Positions 43,385-51,520 of a stretch of DNA of 64,000 nt are shown one piece after another. Every line of letters starts with the position of its first letter. Positions within the stretch are counted from its first letter, which is position 1. The stretch spans positions 42,623-106,622 of the forward strand of contig JAPLQF010000043.1 of NCBI GenBank assembly GCA_026399875.1, in the 5' to 3' direction. The notes beneath the pieces are model-generated. The model ran no database searches and was not told the DNA's origin. It saw nothing but the letters and a program-made list of their open reading frames with translations. A program made the position numbers and the translations under genes. This DNA comes from Burkholderiales bacterium. Lineage in GTDB: Bacteria > Pseudomonadota > Gammaproteobacteria > Burkholderiales > Burkholderiaceae_E.

Positions 43385-43792
43385 ATGCCAAGGGCGAAGA
43401 AAACATGGGCTGAAAAGATGACGGCCAAACCGCCCCATCAGGTCATCCTTGAGAAAGATTTCGCGGGCATCCCAAAAGGATCCAGACTGCACATTTCATG
43501 CCCCCTTGAAGTCGTGGCAGAACTCAAGACGATCACGCCCGGCTCCACAATGTCGATCCGGGCTTTCAGGCAAAGGCTGGCAGACAAGAACAAGTGCGAT
43601 GCCACATGCCCACTCACGACCTCACTTTTTCTGAGAATCGTGGCGGAGCACGCTTGGGAGGAATACTGTCGAACCGGCAACACTCGGGATCTGCCCCCTT
43701 TTTGGCGCGTTGTCGAATCCAGTTCACCCATGGCAAAAAAAATGAGTGTTGACTCAGCCTGGATTGACCTGCAGAGGGGACTTGAAACTTGA
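43385..43792 (+). CDS. MGMT-family (methylguanine methyltransferase-like) protein
   Basis: A 135-residue protein of the MGMT-like family. The fold of the DNA-binding domain is seen in KGSRLHISCPLEVVAELK, GSTMSIRAFRQRLADKNK and the family hallmark CDATCPLTTSLFLRIVAEHAWEE reduced here to shorter marks (ATCPLTTSLF; WRVVESSSPMAKK). These short relatives often lack the alkyl-acceptor PCHR cysteine and I see none, so it may bind but not repair DNA. ATG 43385 is preceded by ccggagtcagta. It lies 138 bases after the membrane-protein gene in the same TetR-controlled direction. Confidence 0.65.
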   Translation: MPRAKKTWAEKMTAKPPHQVILEKDFAGIPKGSRLHISCPLEVVAELKTITPGSTMSIRAFRQRLADKNKCDATCPLTTSLFLRIVAEHAWEEYCRTGNTRDLPPFWRVVESSSPMAKKMSVDSAWIDLQRGLET

Positions 43793-44151
43793 TACCGGAC
43801 TGGACAGAGCCCGATGCGGGCGCAGCCTTTGACACTGCACAGGAGATGGCGGTGAACTTCGCAGGACCCGCCGAGCTCACCAGGCTCCTGCTTCCTGACC
43901 TGGCTCGCGAGCAGAGCGCACAGGTCGTCTTGGTGACTTCCGGCCTGGCTTTGGCACCCAAGCGCAGCAGTCCGGTGTACTGCGCCAGCAAGGCCGCCTT
44001 GCGATCTTTCGCCAAATCCTTGCGGGCTCAGGTGCATCTCGATGGCGTGGCAAAGGGCCGCGCAGAGATCGATGTGGGCGCGACCGCATTGCTGCGCTTG
44101 ATCCTGCGATTGAGCCCCGCGCTGGGCGAGCGAATCATGATCGGGCGCTGA
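43789..44151 (+). pseudogene. SDR dehydrogenase remnant
   Basis: The frame from TTG 43789 encodes the middle of a short-chain dehydrogenase: MAVNFAGPAELTRLLLPDL, VVLVTSGLALAPKRSSPVYC and the YCASKAALRSFAKSL catalytic Tyr-x-x-x-Lys. The N-terminal cofactor half is gone, and after about residue 75 the text jumps to LRLSPALGERIMIGR, the family's C-terminal end, so an internal block is also missing. It is a deleted gene that still reads in frame. It touches the MGMT-like gene by 4 bases. Confidence 0.75.
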
Positions 44152-44152
44152 A

Positions 44153-44812
44153 GTGAGCCGGACCTCCACTTCCAGACAGGGATGGTTGCAACGATCAGCC
44201 GCCTGGTTTTCTGGCTGGTTATTGAGACACGGCCAGCAGCCCTATGCAATCTGGTCCTTGTCTGCGCTGTGCATCCTGGATGGCTTTCTGCCAATGGTGC
44301 CCGCTGAATTCCTCGCACTCGCCTTGATGATTTTGCAACCGCGCAGGAAGCTTCTTGTGGTTTTTGCATTTGCGGTGTCCGCAGCGACAAGCGCCGGACT
44401 GCTCGCGACATTGGTGGCCGGCGTCGCAAAGGCCACCGCCTTGACGGGCTGGCTTGCGGGCGAACGCCAAAGCACAGGTTGGGCTCAGGCAGTTTCACTG
44501 ATTCAGACCTGGGGAGCGCCCGCTTTGGCTCTGGCGGCGGTATTTCCAGACAGCCCGCGCACGTCCATTGCAGTCGCAGCGCTTGCCGGTCTTGCACCGA
44601 TAAAAATTACCAGTTTCGTGCTGGTGGGAAAGCTGCTGCTGTATGGGTTATTGGCCTTGGCCGTGCAGTACATACCGACGCGATGGCCACGCCGTCACAA
44701 AGCCACTTGGCTGGGTGCAAGACAATTCAGACGTGGTATTCAGCGGTTTATCGCATTGCGTCGCTGGGTCGACAGGCGTTCAGTTCAGAAAGGCACCTCT
44801 GTAGAAAAATGA
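44153..44812 (+). CDS. VTT/DedA-like membrane protein
   Basis: A 219-residue membrane protein with four to five hydrophobic helices. DGFLPMVPAEFLALALMIL with its MVPAE re-entrant signature, and FPDSPRTSIAVAALAGL with the PR motif, resemble the VTT (DedA/SNARE-associated) lipid scramblase-like fold. The C-terminal tail is highly basic (RWPRRHKATWLGARQFRR). Start GTG 44153 lies one base after the SDR remnant stop, so it is co-transcribed. The exact family is uncertain. Confidence 0.65.
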   Translation: MSRTSTSRQGWLQRSAAWFSGWLLRHGQQPYAIWSLSALCILDGFLPMVPAEFLALALMILQPRRKLLVVFAFAVSAATSAGLLATLVAGVAKATALTGWLAGERQSTGWAQAVSLIQTWGAPALALAAVFPDSPRTSIAVAALAGLAPIKITSFVLVGKLLLYGLLALAVQYIPTRWPRRHKATWLGARQFRRGIQRFIALRRWVDRRSVQKGTSVEK

Positions 44813-44836
44813 TACCGATGACAATCAGCAAGTATC

Positions 44837-44865
44837 GATAGGGGTGGGCGTGATAGGGGTGGGCG
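44837..44865. repeat. 14-bp direct repeat
   Basis: gataggggtgggcg occurs at 44837-44850 and 44852-44865. The second copy runs into cgccgcccct, making a GC-rich stem without a T-tract. The 298-base stretch 44813-45110 holds no gene I can support. Confidence 0.6.
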
Positions 44866-45110
44866 CCGCCCCTGGTTTAGTTCGCTGAGCGGAGCGCAGC
44901 TCAGACTGAGAGAATCAGCCCCGTCACAGCATCAGCACGAATGCTGTCCAAAGATGTGGTGATCCACCTGAAACTGGCTGCCTTGTGGCACGCACTGAAG
45001 CTTGACGGGATCGGTTGTCTGAACATGCGCGTGCGTCGGACGACGATGTTTGCGAAACTGCACCGAAGTCATGCAGCAGCCCCGTCTCCCTACTACTCGT
45101 TAGGCCGTGC

Positions 45111-45524
45111 ATGCGACGCATGTTTCTTTCCACGCTAGTTCTAGTTCCCTTGCTACTTGTCGCATTTGCGGCAGGTGCCATCACCTCAATTTGGGCGCAA
45201 TGGGGCTTTCCTATTGCGACAGTGCACGTAAAGAATGAATCTGCACGCATACTTGATACCGTAAAGGTCAGGTACACCACCTGCGGCATCACACGAACCT
45301 TGATCTACAGCCACGGCGCTCAGTTGCCGTTGGAACCGGCCCCAAAAAAGCTGGTGTCAATGCAGCTTGTTCTTTGCGGCGAGGGTAGCCACACGACCGA
45401 AACGCTGTTCAGCGATGGTCACATTCTCAAGACCGAGGGTTCTTACATTCAGGGCGGCTCCGTCATTACTGAGCGGATCACTGATGCAGGAATCAGCTCT
45501 GAATACACTCGTACGCTGCCGTAA
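45111..45524 (+). CDS. integron-cassette-like hypothetical exported protein
   Basis: A 137-residue protein with an N-terminal membrane segment or signal (MFLSTLVLVPLLLVAFAAGA). The mature part is beta-rich (VHVKNESARILDTVKVRYTT; GGSVITERITDAGISS) with two cysteines. No family recognised. Right upstream is GTTAGGC at 45100-45106-like text (cgttaggccgtgc), a cassette-boundary signature, and just after the stop an attC-like hairpin follows. That arrangement is typical of a single integron gene cassette. Codon use is less GC-rich than the neighbours. Confidence 0.6.
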   Translation: MRRMFLSTLVLVPLLLVAFAAGAITSIWAQWGFPIATVHVKNESARILDTVKVRYTTCGITRTLIYSHGAQLPLEPAPKKLVSMQLVLCGEGSHTTETLFSDGHILKTEGSYIQGGSVITERITDAGISSEYTRTLP

Positions 45525-45537
45525 CCACCGACGTGCG

Positions 45538-45627
45538 GCCTAGCCCATCGTTCAACCGGACCCGCAACGACATGCCACCTCCGGGCCCCATTTCATTCTG
45601 GCCCGGCGGCGTCTTGCCGTCGCGGGC
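45538..45627 (+). repeat. attC-like site, right end missing
   Basis: GCCTAGC (45538-45544, one mismatch to RYYYAAC), then catcgttcaaccggacccgc and an imperfect arm cgggccccatt-cctggcccg that folds back with the complementary gcgggccggtt near 45621-45632. The layout (R'', L'', hairpin, L') is that of an attC from an integron cassette. The final GTTRRRY core cannot be found, so the site looks truncated. It follows the cassette-like gene by 13 bases. Confidence 0.55.
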
Positions 45628-45632
45628 CGGTT

Positions 45633-45729
45633 AGCCCAAACCTTTGGCCCCAGAAAGGGCAATGAAGTCGCAGTCGTGTGCAGAGAAGTCACTGTCGCGT
45701 ACGAGTTCAAGCACAGCGCTATGTCCAGC
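45633..45729 (-). pseudogene. PIN-domain (VapC-type) toxin fragment, minus strand
   Basis: Reverse-strand reading gives SAVLELVRDSDFSAHDCDFI followed by ALSGAKGLG and a stop. This matches the middle of VapC-like PIN toxins around the acidic SAYDCEFVALA segment. No start and no C-terminal half remain. It sits between the attC remnant and a second, opposed PIN fragment. Confidence 0.5.
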
Positions 45730-45751
45730 TTCATGTGCCCGACCGTCGCCC

Positions 45752-45866
45752 TGAACGCGACGCGCTGATTGCCACAACGGCTCTGGTGCATCGCCTGAAG
45801 CGCGTCACCCGCAACGTCGCCGACTTTGAGCCCATGGCCGTTGATCTCATCGCTCCTTGGGAATGA
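45752..45866 (+). pseudogene. PIN-domain (VapC-type) toxin C-terminal fragment
   Basis: The plus-strand frame reads RDALIATTALVHRLKRVTRN then VADFEPMAVDLIAPWE and stops at 45866. This is the usual end of VapC toxins (D-x-x-I-A-a-t-A, TRN..DF, NPW). The N-terminal half is missing. Its last bases overlap the 3' end of the MBL-fold gene, so an insertion or deletion here joined the two. Confidence 0.7.
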
Positions 45867-46998
45867 GGCCGATCCCACGGGGAGCGGTGACAGAACTGGA
45901 ATTCAACAACCAACTCTGACCGTGGTGGAGGACGAAAAAGTCCAATGGCACCGATGAACCGCTTCTTGCAAGCGCCAGATCGCGGGGAGGCTGATCCAGG
46001 GGCTCATCGCTCATTCCGTCGAAAGTCCCCCAGTGGATGCCGACCGCTGATCTGGCTTTGACATCCTGCATGACCTGCAAAGCCTCTTGCGGGTTGAGGT
46101 GGGAGTCCTTCATGAACCAGCGGGGTTCATACGCGCCGATCGCGATCGCCGCCAGATCAAAGCCACCCATGCGTTCACCGATATCTCGGGTGTCGGGCGA
46201 ATACCCCAAGTCACCCGAGAACCAGAAGCGAAAACCTGGATGGATCACCGCCCAGCTGCCCCAAAGGGTTTCGTAGCGGTCGCCAAGTGAACGCGCGCTC
46301 CAGTGCTGCACCGCCAGGAAATGCAATTCGATGGCGTGCGTCCTGCCAGGGATGCTCACCTGCTGATCCCAATCCATCGCGAAAACATTACGGCCAGCGC
46401 CCTCGACGACTGCGCCCCGAATCTCCTTCTTGAACCAGTACTGCATGCCAAGCGGCACATAAAAGCGAATGCCGGGATGGCCGTCCACAAGGGCCTGGAC
46501 AGTGTCACGATCGAGATGATCCCAATGGTTGTGAGAGATCACCACGGCATGCATGCGAGGCAGTTTGTCGAATGGGATGCTGGGTGCCTGGTGCCGTTTC
46601 GGCCCGGCAAAGCTGACGGGGGAAGCGCGGTTTCCCCAGTGCGGATCGGTCAGCAGATTCACCCCGTCTACCTGTACCAGCAGCGTCGCGTGCCCGACCC
46701 AGGTGACCCGAGCTTGAAGCCTGTCGCTGTGCAGCAGATCCAGATCCGGCGCCACACCCACAATCGGTGCAGCAGGTGGCTTCGGCAAGCCATCGCGCAG
46801 GCGCTCGAATTGCCAGCGCCACAAGCCCGGTTTGTCAGAACGCTCGGCGTAGCGGTTGACGAATCCGTCCGGACGATGGTGTGACTTGCTCGCGTCGTAG
46901 TCGGGGTTGCTGCGGAAGTTCAAGTTGCTGCAGGCAACCAGCAAGAGGCACGCCATGACCAATGGAGCGCCGCGGAGGTATCGGTTCATCCTGACCAT
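45847..46998 (-). CDS. MBL-fold metallo-hydrolase, lipoprotein
   Basis: A 383-residue protein with signal and lipobox LLVAC (VMACLLLVACSNLNF). The metallo-beta-lactamase fold is clear: TWVGHATLLVQVDGVNLLTDP, the metal motif ISHNHWDHLD, FSGDLGYSPDTRD and GIHWGTFDGMSDEPLDQPP at the C-terminus. The pattern is closest to NAPE-PLD-like outer-membrane hydrolases, though the substrate is unknown. ATG 46998 or 46989 can start it. Its last residues lie in DNA shared with a PIN-toxin fragment, so the native C-terminus may be altered. Confidence 0.9.
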   Translation of the reverse strand: MVRMNRYLRGAPLVMACLLLVACSNLNFRSNPDYDASKSHHRPDGFVNRYAERSDKPGLWRWQFERLRDGLPKPPAAPIVGVAPDLDLLHSDRLQARVTWVGHATLLVQVDGVNLLTDPHWGNRASPVSFAGPKRHQAPSIPFDKLPRMHAVVISHNHWDHLDRDTVQALVDGHPGIRFYVPLGMQYWFKKEIRGAVVEGAGRNVFAMDWDQQVSIPGRTHAIELHFLAVQHWSARSLGDRYETLWGSWAVIHPGFRFWFSGDLGYSPDTRDIGERMGGFDLAAIAIGAYEPRWFMKDSHLNPQEALQVMQDVKARSAVGIHWGTFDGMSDEPLDQPPRDLALARSGSSVPLDFFVLHHGQSWLLNSSSVTAPRGIGLIPKER

Positions 46999-47025
46999 TC
47001 TGCCATTGCCTCGCTGGCAGTGGCC

Positions 47026-48330
47026 TCAGGGATTCAAGCCTGTGGGGCGGCGCCCGAACACGCCTGCCCCCGCGAAGCGCCCCGCCGCGCCGGCGACTTC
47101 TTCGATGCGCAGCACCTCGTTCCACTTGGCCATGCGCTCGCTTCGCGCAAAGGAGCCCACCTTCAGCTGGCCCACCTGCCAGCCGATGGCCAGGTCGACG
47201 ATCGTTGTGTCTTCGGTCTCGCCAGAGCGCGCCGATACGATCGCGGCATAGCCGGATTCCTGGGCCGCTTGCCAGCACGCCAGCGTTTCGCTCAGGGTAC
47301 CGCGCTGGTTGGGCTTGAGCAGCACGGTGTTGGCAGCGCCCGCGGCCGCAGCCTGGCGCAACAGCGCGGCATCCGACACCAGGAAATCGTCGCCCACCAC
47401 CTGGATTCGATGACCCACCGCAGCGGTAAAGCGCGCGAAAGCGGCGGGGTCATCCTCGGCCAGCGGGTCTTCGATGCTGGCGATCGGAAACCGCTCACAC
47501 CAGCGCAGCAGCAGCTCGATCAGGCCGTCGCTATCGAGTTCACGCCGATCCAGCCCCAGCGTGTAGCGTCCATCGTGACCGAAGTCACTGGCGGCGATGT
47601 CGAGTGCGATGGCGACCTGTTCGCCAGGCACATACCCGGCGCTTTCGATCGATTCGACCAAGGCGTCCAGTGCCTGCTCGTTGGTGTCGAAGGCTGGCCA
47701 CCAGCCCCCTTCGTCGGCCACGCCGGCCAGGCTGCCGCGTTTGCGCATCAGCAGCCCGGCATGGCGGTAGACCTCGGCCGTCCACTCAAGTGCCTGCGCA
47801 AAGGTGCTTGCGCTGGGGCACACGACCATGAAGTCCTGGATATCGACGCGCCGGCCGGCGTGTGCGCCGCCACCAAAGATCTGGATCTGCGGCATCGGCA
47901 GCAACAGATCACCGTCACCACGCAGGTACCGGTACAGCGGCACGCCGTGCGCGGCAGCCGCGGCGTGTGCCGCTGCCATCGACACCGCCAGCGTCGCGTT
48001 GGCACCCAGGCGCGTCTTGTTCGGCGTGCCGTCCAGTGCGATCAGCACCTCGTCCAGAGCGGCCTGGTCATCGGCAACCAGCCCTGTCACCCGACCTGCG
48101 ATGTCGCGGTTCACGTGGCCGATGGCGCGTTGGACGTCAAGGCCGCCGAAAGACTCGCCGCCGTCACGCAGTTCCAGCGCCTCGCGCGATCCTTTGCTGG
48201 CGCCGGCTGGCACGATGGCGCGGCCGGTGGCGCCGCCATGCAGCTGCACCTGGGCTTCCACGGTGGGGCGGCCACGGCTGTCCCACACACGGCGAGCGTG
48301 CAAGCTGCGGATGGTCGTGGCAGTGGTCAT
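47026..48330 (-). CDS. enolase-family protein, divergent active site
   Basis: A 434-residue enolase homologue of normal length. The Mg ligands (Asp244, Glu287, Asp314), Lys339 and Glu207 are in place (ADEGG; SIEDPLAEDD; VVGDDFLVSD; LLKPNQRGTLSET), and the phosphate loop GASKGSREALELRDG is near normal. Two catalytic positions differ: the usual QEFM is QDFM (Asp166) and the SHRSGE histidine is alanine (SARSGE, Ala367). This argues against a glycolytic role and for a changed substrate. It overlaps the kinase gene by 4 bases in one operon. Confidence 0.88.
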   Translation of the reverse strand: MTTATTIRSLHARRVWDSRGRPTVEAQVQLHGGATGRAIVPAGASKGSREALELRDGGESFGGLDVQRAIGHVNRDIAGRVTGLVADDQAALDEVLIALDGTPNKTRLGANATLAVSMAAAHAAAAAHGVPLYRYLRGDGDLLLPMPQIQIFGGGAHAGRRVDIQDFMVVCPSASTFAQALEWTAEVYRHAGLLMRKRGSLAGVADEGGWWPAFDTNEQALDALVESIESAGYVPGEQVAIALDIAASDFGHDGRYTLGLDRRELDSDGLIELLLRWCERFPIASIEDPLAEDDPAAFARFTAAVGHRIQVVGDDFLVSDAALLRQAAAAGAANTVLLKPNQRGTLSETLACWQAAQESGYAAIVSARSGETEDTTIVDLAIGWQVGQLKVGSFARSERMAKWNEVLRIEEVAGAAGRFAGAGVFGRRPTGLNP

Positions 48331-49346
48331 CGTTCGAGTTCCTTGCGCCAGGCGGCACTGACGTCGGCCAGACGAGTCACGGGTTGCTGCAACAGCGGGC
48401 GCGCTACTCTGCGCACGAGGTCGCGCTGGGTGTCGGCAGTGAGGTATTCGACAGGCGACTTGCCATCCACGCGTGCCAGCAGCAGGCCTGGCAGCAGCGC
48501 CGCGGCGCGACGCTCGAGTTCTTCACGCGGCTCCCAGTCCACGCCAGCAAGGTAGGTCTCGGCCAGCACCGAAAATCCTGCCAGGAAGTCGACCCGCGTC
48601 GCGGGCGTCCACAGGCATTTCAGCAGCAGATGGTTCAGGCAGAACGCCAGGTCGAAGGCAGGGTCGCCCCACCAGGCGCATTCGGCGTCCAGCAGCACCG
48701 GGCCGGCCGGGCCGATCAGGATGTTCTTGGGGCTGACGTCGCCGTGAACCAGGGTGCGCTTGTTCGACTGCGTCTGCTTGATCAGCGCTTGCAGGCGATG
48801 CGCGAGATCGGGGTGGTGCTGCGCCGTCGCCAACAGATAAGGCTCGAGACGGATGTCGAAGAAGGTCGCGTCGGTATCGAACAGCGGCGCCAGCTCGGCA
48901 ACCCGCGCTGCGGCGTAAGCGTGAATGCGCGCCAGGGTGCGGCCAACAGCTTGCGCCGTGGCGGTGTCGGCGTGTCCGTCGCGCAGCATGGTTTTCCACA
49001 AGCGGTGATCGGCCGGTGCCAGCCACTGCATCACCAGTACGCCCAAATCCGGATGCTGGCCCAACACCTGCGGCGTGCAGCCGGGTTGTGCCGCCTGCGC
49101 CACCTGCATCCAGCGCGCTTCGTACTGGTTTCGCTCGATCGGCGCGCGCCAGTCGGCGGCCACGCGCAACTTGGCCAGCGCGCGCTTGGCGCACACCGGG
49201 CCACGCAGCGTGGCGATGCGCCAGATGTCCGAAGAGACGCCGCCGGTCAGAGGCTGGCCGTTCAAAGCTTCGTCGCCGGCCAGCCCCAGTTCGCGCAGCG
49301 CCTGGGCGAAGGCGGCTGGAACAGTCTCAAGCTCGGCATCGACCAT
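48327..49346 (-). CDS. aminoglycoside-phosphotransferase-fold small-molecule kinase
   Basis: A 339-residue APH-type kinase. The catalytic loop LVHGDVSPKNILIG carries the H-G-D...N signature, and the metal-binding LLDAECAWWGDPAFDLAFC follows. Upstream GGVSSDIWRI is the nucleotide strand. Related enzymes phosphorylate hydroxyls of choline, methylthioribose or homoserine. Gene neighbours (ketopantoate-reductase-like upstream, enolase-like downstream) suggest it phosphorylates a 2-hydroxy acid made by the reductase, which the enolase would then dehydrate; this is inference. Confidence 0.88.
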   Translation of the reverse strand: MVDAELETVPAAFAQALRELGLAGDEALNGQPLTGGVSSDIWRIATLRGPVCAKRALAKLRVAADWRAPIERNQYEARWMQVAQAAQPGCTPQVLGQHPDLGVLVMQWLAPADHRLWKTMLRDGHADTATAQAVGRTLARIHAYAAARVAELAPLFDTDATFFDIRLEPYLLATAQHHPDLAHRLQALIKQTQSNKRTLVHGDVSPKNILIGPAGPVLLDAECAWWGDPAFDLAFCLNHLLLKCLWTPATRVDFLAGFSVLAETYLAGVDWEPREELERRAAALLPGLLLARVDGKSPVEYLTADTQRDLVRRVARPLLQQPVTRLADVSAAWRKELER

Positions 49347-49348
49347 CC

Positions 49349-50299
49349 TCAGGCGGCGTCGCGGTTGACGTCCACCAATTTGACCAGCGCATGCAGGGCC
49401 TGGTTGACTGGGGTGGGCACACCGAGCTCTGCGCCGCGTCGCACCACGAAGCCGTTGAGGTGGTCAATTTCGGTCGGCCGGCCGCGCGCCATGTCCTGCG
49501 CGGTCGACGAACGCTGGCCCGGCATCGCTGCGGCGATGGCGGCCATGGCATCCATCGAGGCGTCAAGGTCAATCCTCTGACCCGCGGCACGCGCCACCGC
49601 CACCACCTCGCGCACCACGGTGCGCTGGAGATCGACGATGGCCGGCAGATCGGCCATGCGTCCGTAAGGTTGCCGGGTCAGGCCCGACACCGCGTTGTAG
49701 GCACAGTTGACGATCAGCTTGCGCCACAGTTCGCCGACGACGTCGGGCGAGACGCGCACCGACACCTGCGCGCTGGCGAACAGGTTCACCACTGATTGCA
49801 GCCGCGACATCAGTGGTGCGTCGCCCGCAGCGGCGGCATTGATCGGACCGATGACCAGACGGCCCTGGCCGTGGTGATGCACCTCGCCCGGCGCGGGCAT
49901 TGCCGTGGCCACGTAGACCGCCACCGGCACCACCGCCTGGGTCAGATGGCGCGCCAGGGTTTCGGCGTTGTCCACGCCGTTTTGCAGGCTCATCACCAGC
50001 GCGTCGGGTTTCAGCAGCGGGGCCAACTGGCGCGCCACCGCGTCGGTGTCTGGCGATTTCACGCAGAACAGAACCAGGTCAGCACCGCCAACCGCTGCAA
50101 GATCGGTGCTGGCGGCTAGCGACACCGTGTGGATCTGTCCGTTCATGTGCAGGCGCAGCCCACGTTCGGAGACAGCCTGCACATGCGGTGCTCGACCGAT
50201 CAGCGTCACGCCGTGGCCGGCACGGGCCAGCATCGCGCCGTAGAAGCTGCCGACGGCACCGGCACCGACAATCGCGGTAGAGCCAAGAGGTTGCGTCAT
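49349..50299 (-). CDS. ketopantoate reductase-family (2-dehydropantoate 2-reductase-like) protein
   Basis: A 316-residue NADP-dependent reductase. The N-terminal cofactor site is AIVGAGAVGSFYGAMLARAG, followed by FCVKSPDTDAV and MSLQNGVDNAE. The catalytic lysine lies in ELWRKLIVNCAYNAVSGL and the substrate loop in GRPTEIDHLNGFVV. Ketopantoate reductase makes pantoate; homologues in operons often reduce other 2-oxoacids. Its first place in an operon with a kinase and a divergent enolase implies the latter. The kinase gene begins 2 bases after its stop. Confidence 0.9.
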   Translation of the reverse strand: MTQPLGSTAIVGAGAVGSFYGAMLARAGHGVTLIGRAPHVQAVSERGLRLHMNGQIHTVSLAASTDLAAVGGADLVLFCVKSPDTDAVARQLAPLLKPDALVMSLQNGVDNAETLARHLTQAVVPVAVYVATAMPAPGEVHHHGQGRLVIGPINAAAAGDAPLMSRLQSVVNLFASAQVSVRVSPDVVGELWRKLIVNCAYNAVSGLTRQPYGRMADLPAIVDLQRTVVREVVAVARAAGQRIDLDASMDAMAAIAAAMPGQRSSTAQDMARGRPTEIDHLNGFVVRRGAELGVPTPVNQALHALVKLVDVNRDAA

Positions 50300-50383
50300 G
50301 GATCGGGGGAGTCAGCTGAAACTGGAGCAGCGCCTGATTCGGGACGCTGCGAACTGGCTCAAGCATACCGATTAGCCGAGCGC

Positions 50384-50398
50384 CGAGCATTATGCTCG
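50384..50398. promoter_or_regulatory. 15-bp palindrome upstream of the reductase-kinase-enolase operon
   Basis: CGAGCATTATGCTCG is perfectly symmetric around its central T. It lies 85 bases before the reductase ATG (50299) and carries a -10-like CATAAT on the reverse strand. It may be an operator. The rest of the 306-base gap 50300-50605 is AT-rich toward 50605 and shows no gene. Confidence 0.4.
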
Positions 50399-50605
50399 CG
50401 ACGCTCAGGGAAAACTTCTTTGACTTGTTCATGGCCCCATCTTCTCAAGGGCAGGAGGCTCCTCAAAACCCGGGGCGGTTCACGTTGCTCTGGCACTCAC
50501 CGTCGCTCTGTTTATCTTGGTTTGAAATTGATGAGTTACATCAAACTGATGATCTGATCGCAGATACAAAATCGATAACAAATCATTAATTAATCGAGAC
50601 CAGCA

Positions 50606-51427
50606 ATGAAAACTGTTCGTCAAATTGCATTGATCCTAATAACCCTGGTGATAATCGCGTGCACCTGGATTTCGCCGATGGATGAGCCCGCGAAGGTACA
50701 TATCGATGCAGGACTGAAAAGAGCTTTGGTCAGCTTTGCCAGCGCACGAGCACTTAGCGGCGTCTTATCGGTGGTACAGGCTGCACAACTGGACATCCAG
50801 CCTGCGGGCATTGGTGTCACGTTATCGCCAGGCCAATTACTGGCCCCCGCGAATGAGCTGGTAAAGCATTTCGCCGATTTGATGCTGTTGGCATGCGTTG
50901 CATTCGGAATTCAAAAGGTCCTGATCAGTATCAGCGGCTATTGGTTGATCTCTATTGCGTTATCAGCGGTGGCGCTTGCCTGGGCGGCCTGCCAGATCCG
51001 ACAAAACCATGCGCCCCGATGGTTGTCGCGGGCGTTTCTGTTGATTCTGATGCTGCGATTCGCGATACCCGTCGCCATGCTGGGAACCGACGTGCTTTCG
51101 CAAAAATTTCTGGCCGAAGACTATGCCAGGGCGCAAGCGGCGATCGATACCACTGCTGTGGAGGCAAGCAAGGTCAAAACGCAGGAGCCACCGCCGAACA
51201 CCGCCAGTGGATGGCTCCCCAAGCTGCCCGATTGGGTTCCAAGCATCCCTGAAGTCCAAGCGCGGTATTCAAAACTGAAGCAGACTGTGGAGCAGTCAAC
51301 TGAACAGATGATCATGCTGATGGTGGTTTTCTTGCTGCAGACTTTGGTGCTGCCGTTGCTGTTGATCGGAGGTTTGTTTGCAATGGCAAAGGGGGGAATT
51401 ACCGTAGCAGGCAACCCTTTGAAATAA
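50606..51427 (+). CDS. multi-pass membrane protein, unknown
   Basis: A 273-residue protein in a lower-GC region than its neighbours. Hydrophobic helices: LILITLVIIACTWI at the start, VLISISGYWLISIALSAVALAW in the middle, AFLLILMLRFAIPVAMLG, and the C-terminal LQTLVLPLLLIGGLFAM. Between the last two is a charged, coiled-coil-like periplasmic or cytosolic stretch (SIPEVQARYSKLKQTVEQS). I do not recognise the family. The base composition suggests a transferred gene. Start ATG 50606; an AT-rich leader with several A/T runs precedes it. Confidence 0.7.
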   Translation: MKTVRQIALILITLVIIACTWISPMDEPAKVHIDAGLKRALVSFASARALSGVLSVVQAAQLDIQPAGIGVTLSPGQLLAPANELVKHFADLMLLACVAFGIQKVLISISGYWLISIALSAVALAWAACQIRQNHAPRWLSRAFLLILMLRFAIPVAMLGTDVLSQKFLAEDYARAQAAIDTTAVEASKVKTQEPPPNTASGWLPKLPDWVPSIPEVQARYSKLKQTVEQSTEQMIMLMVVFLLQTLVLPLLLIGGLFAMAKGGITVAGNPLK

Positions 51428-51520
51428 ACCCGCGAAGTTGCCACCCGAGTCTGTTGACCTGCCGGGCATTTTTGGTGCCAGAAATTGTTTTAGAGCGATC
51501 GCTGCGCCAACGGGCGCGGC

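Noticed and set aside
44852..44880. GC-rich stem as an intrinsic terminator
   Set aside because: No T-tract follows on either strand and the loop is only three bases.
45000..45103. An attC preceding the 45.1-kb cassette-like gene
   Set aside because: Only the GTTAGGC core is present; I found no matching left core or complementary arms upstream.
47862..49580. A 572-codon + strand frame
   Set aside because: Arginine/proline-rich shadow of the enolase and kinase genes on the other strand, caused by high GC.
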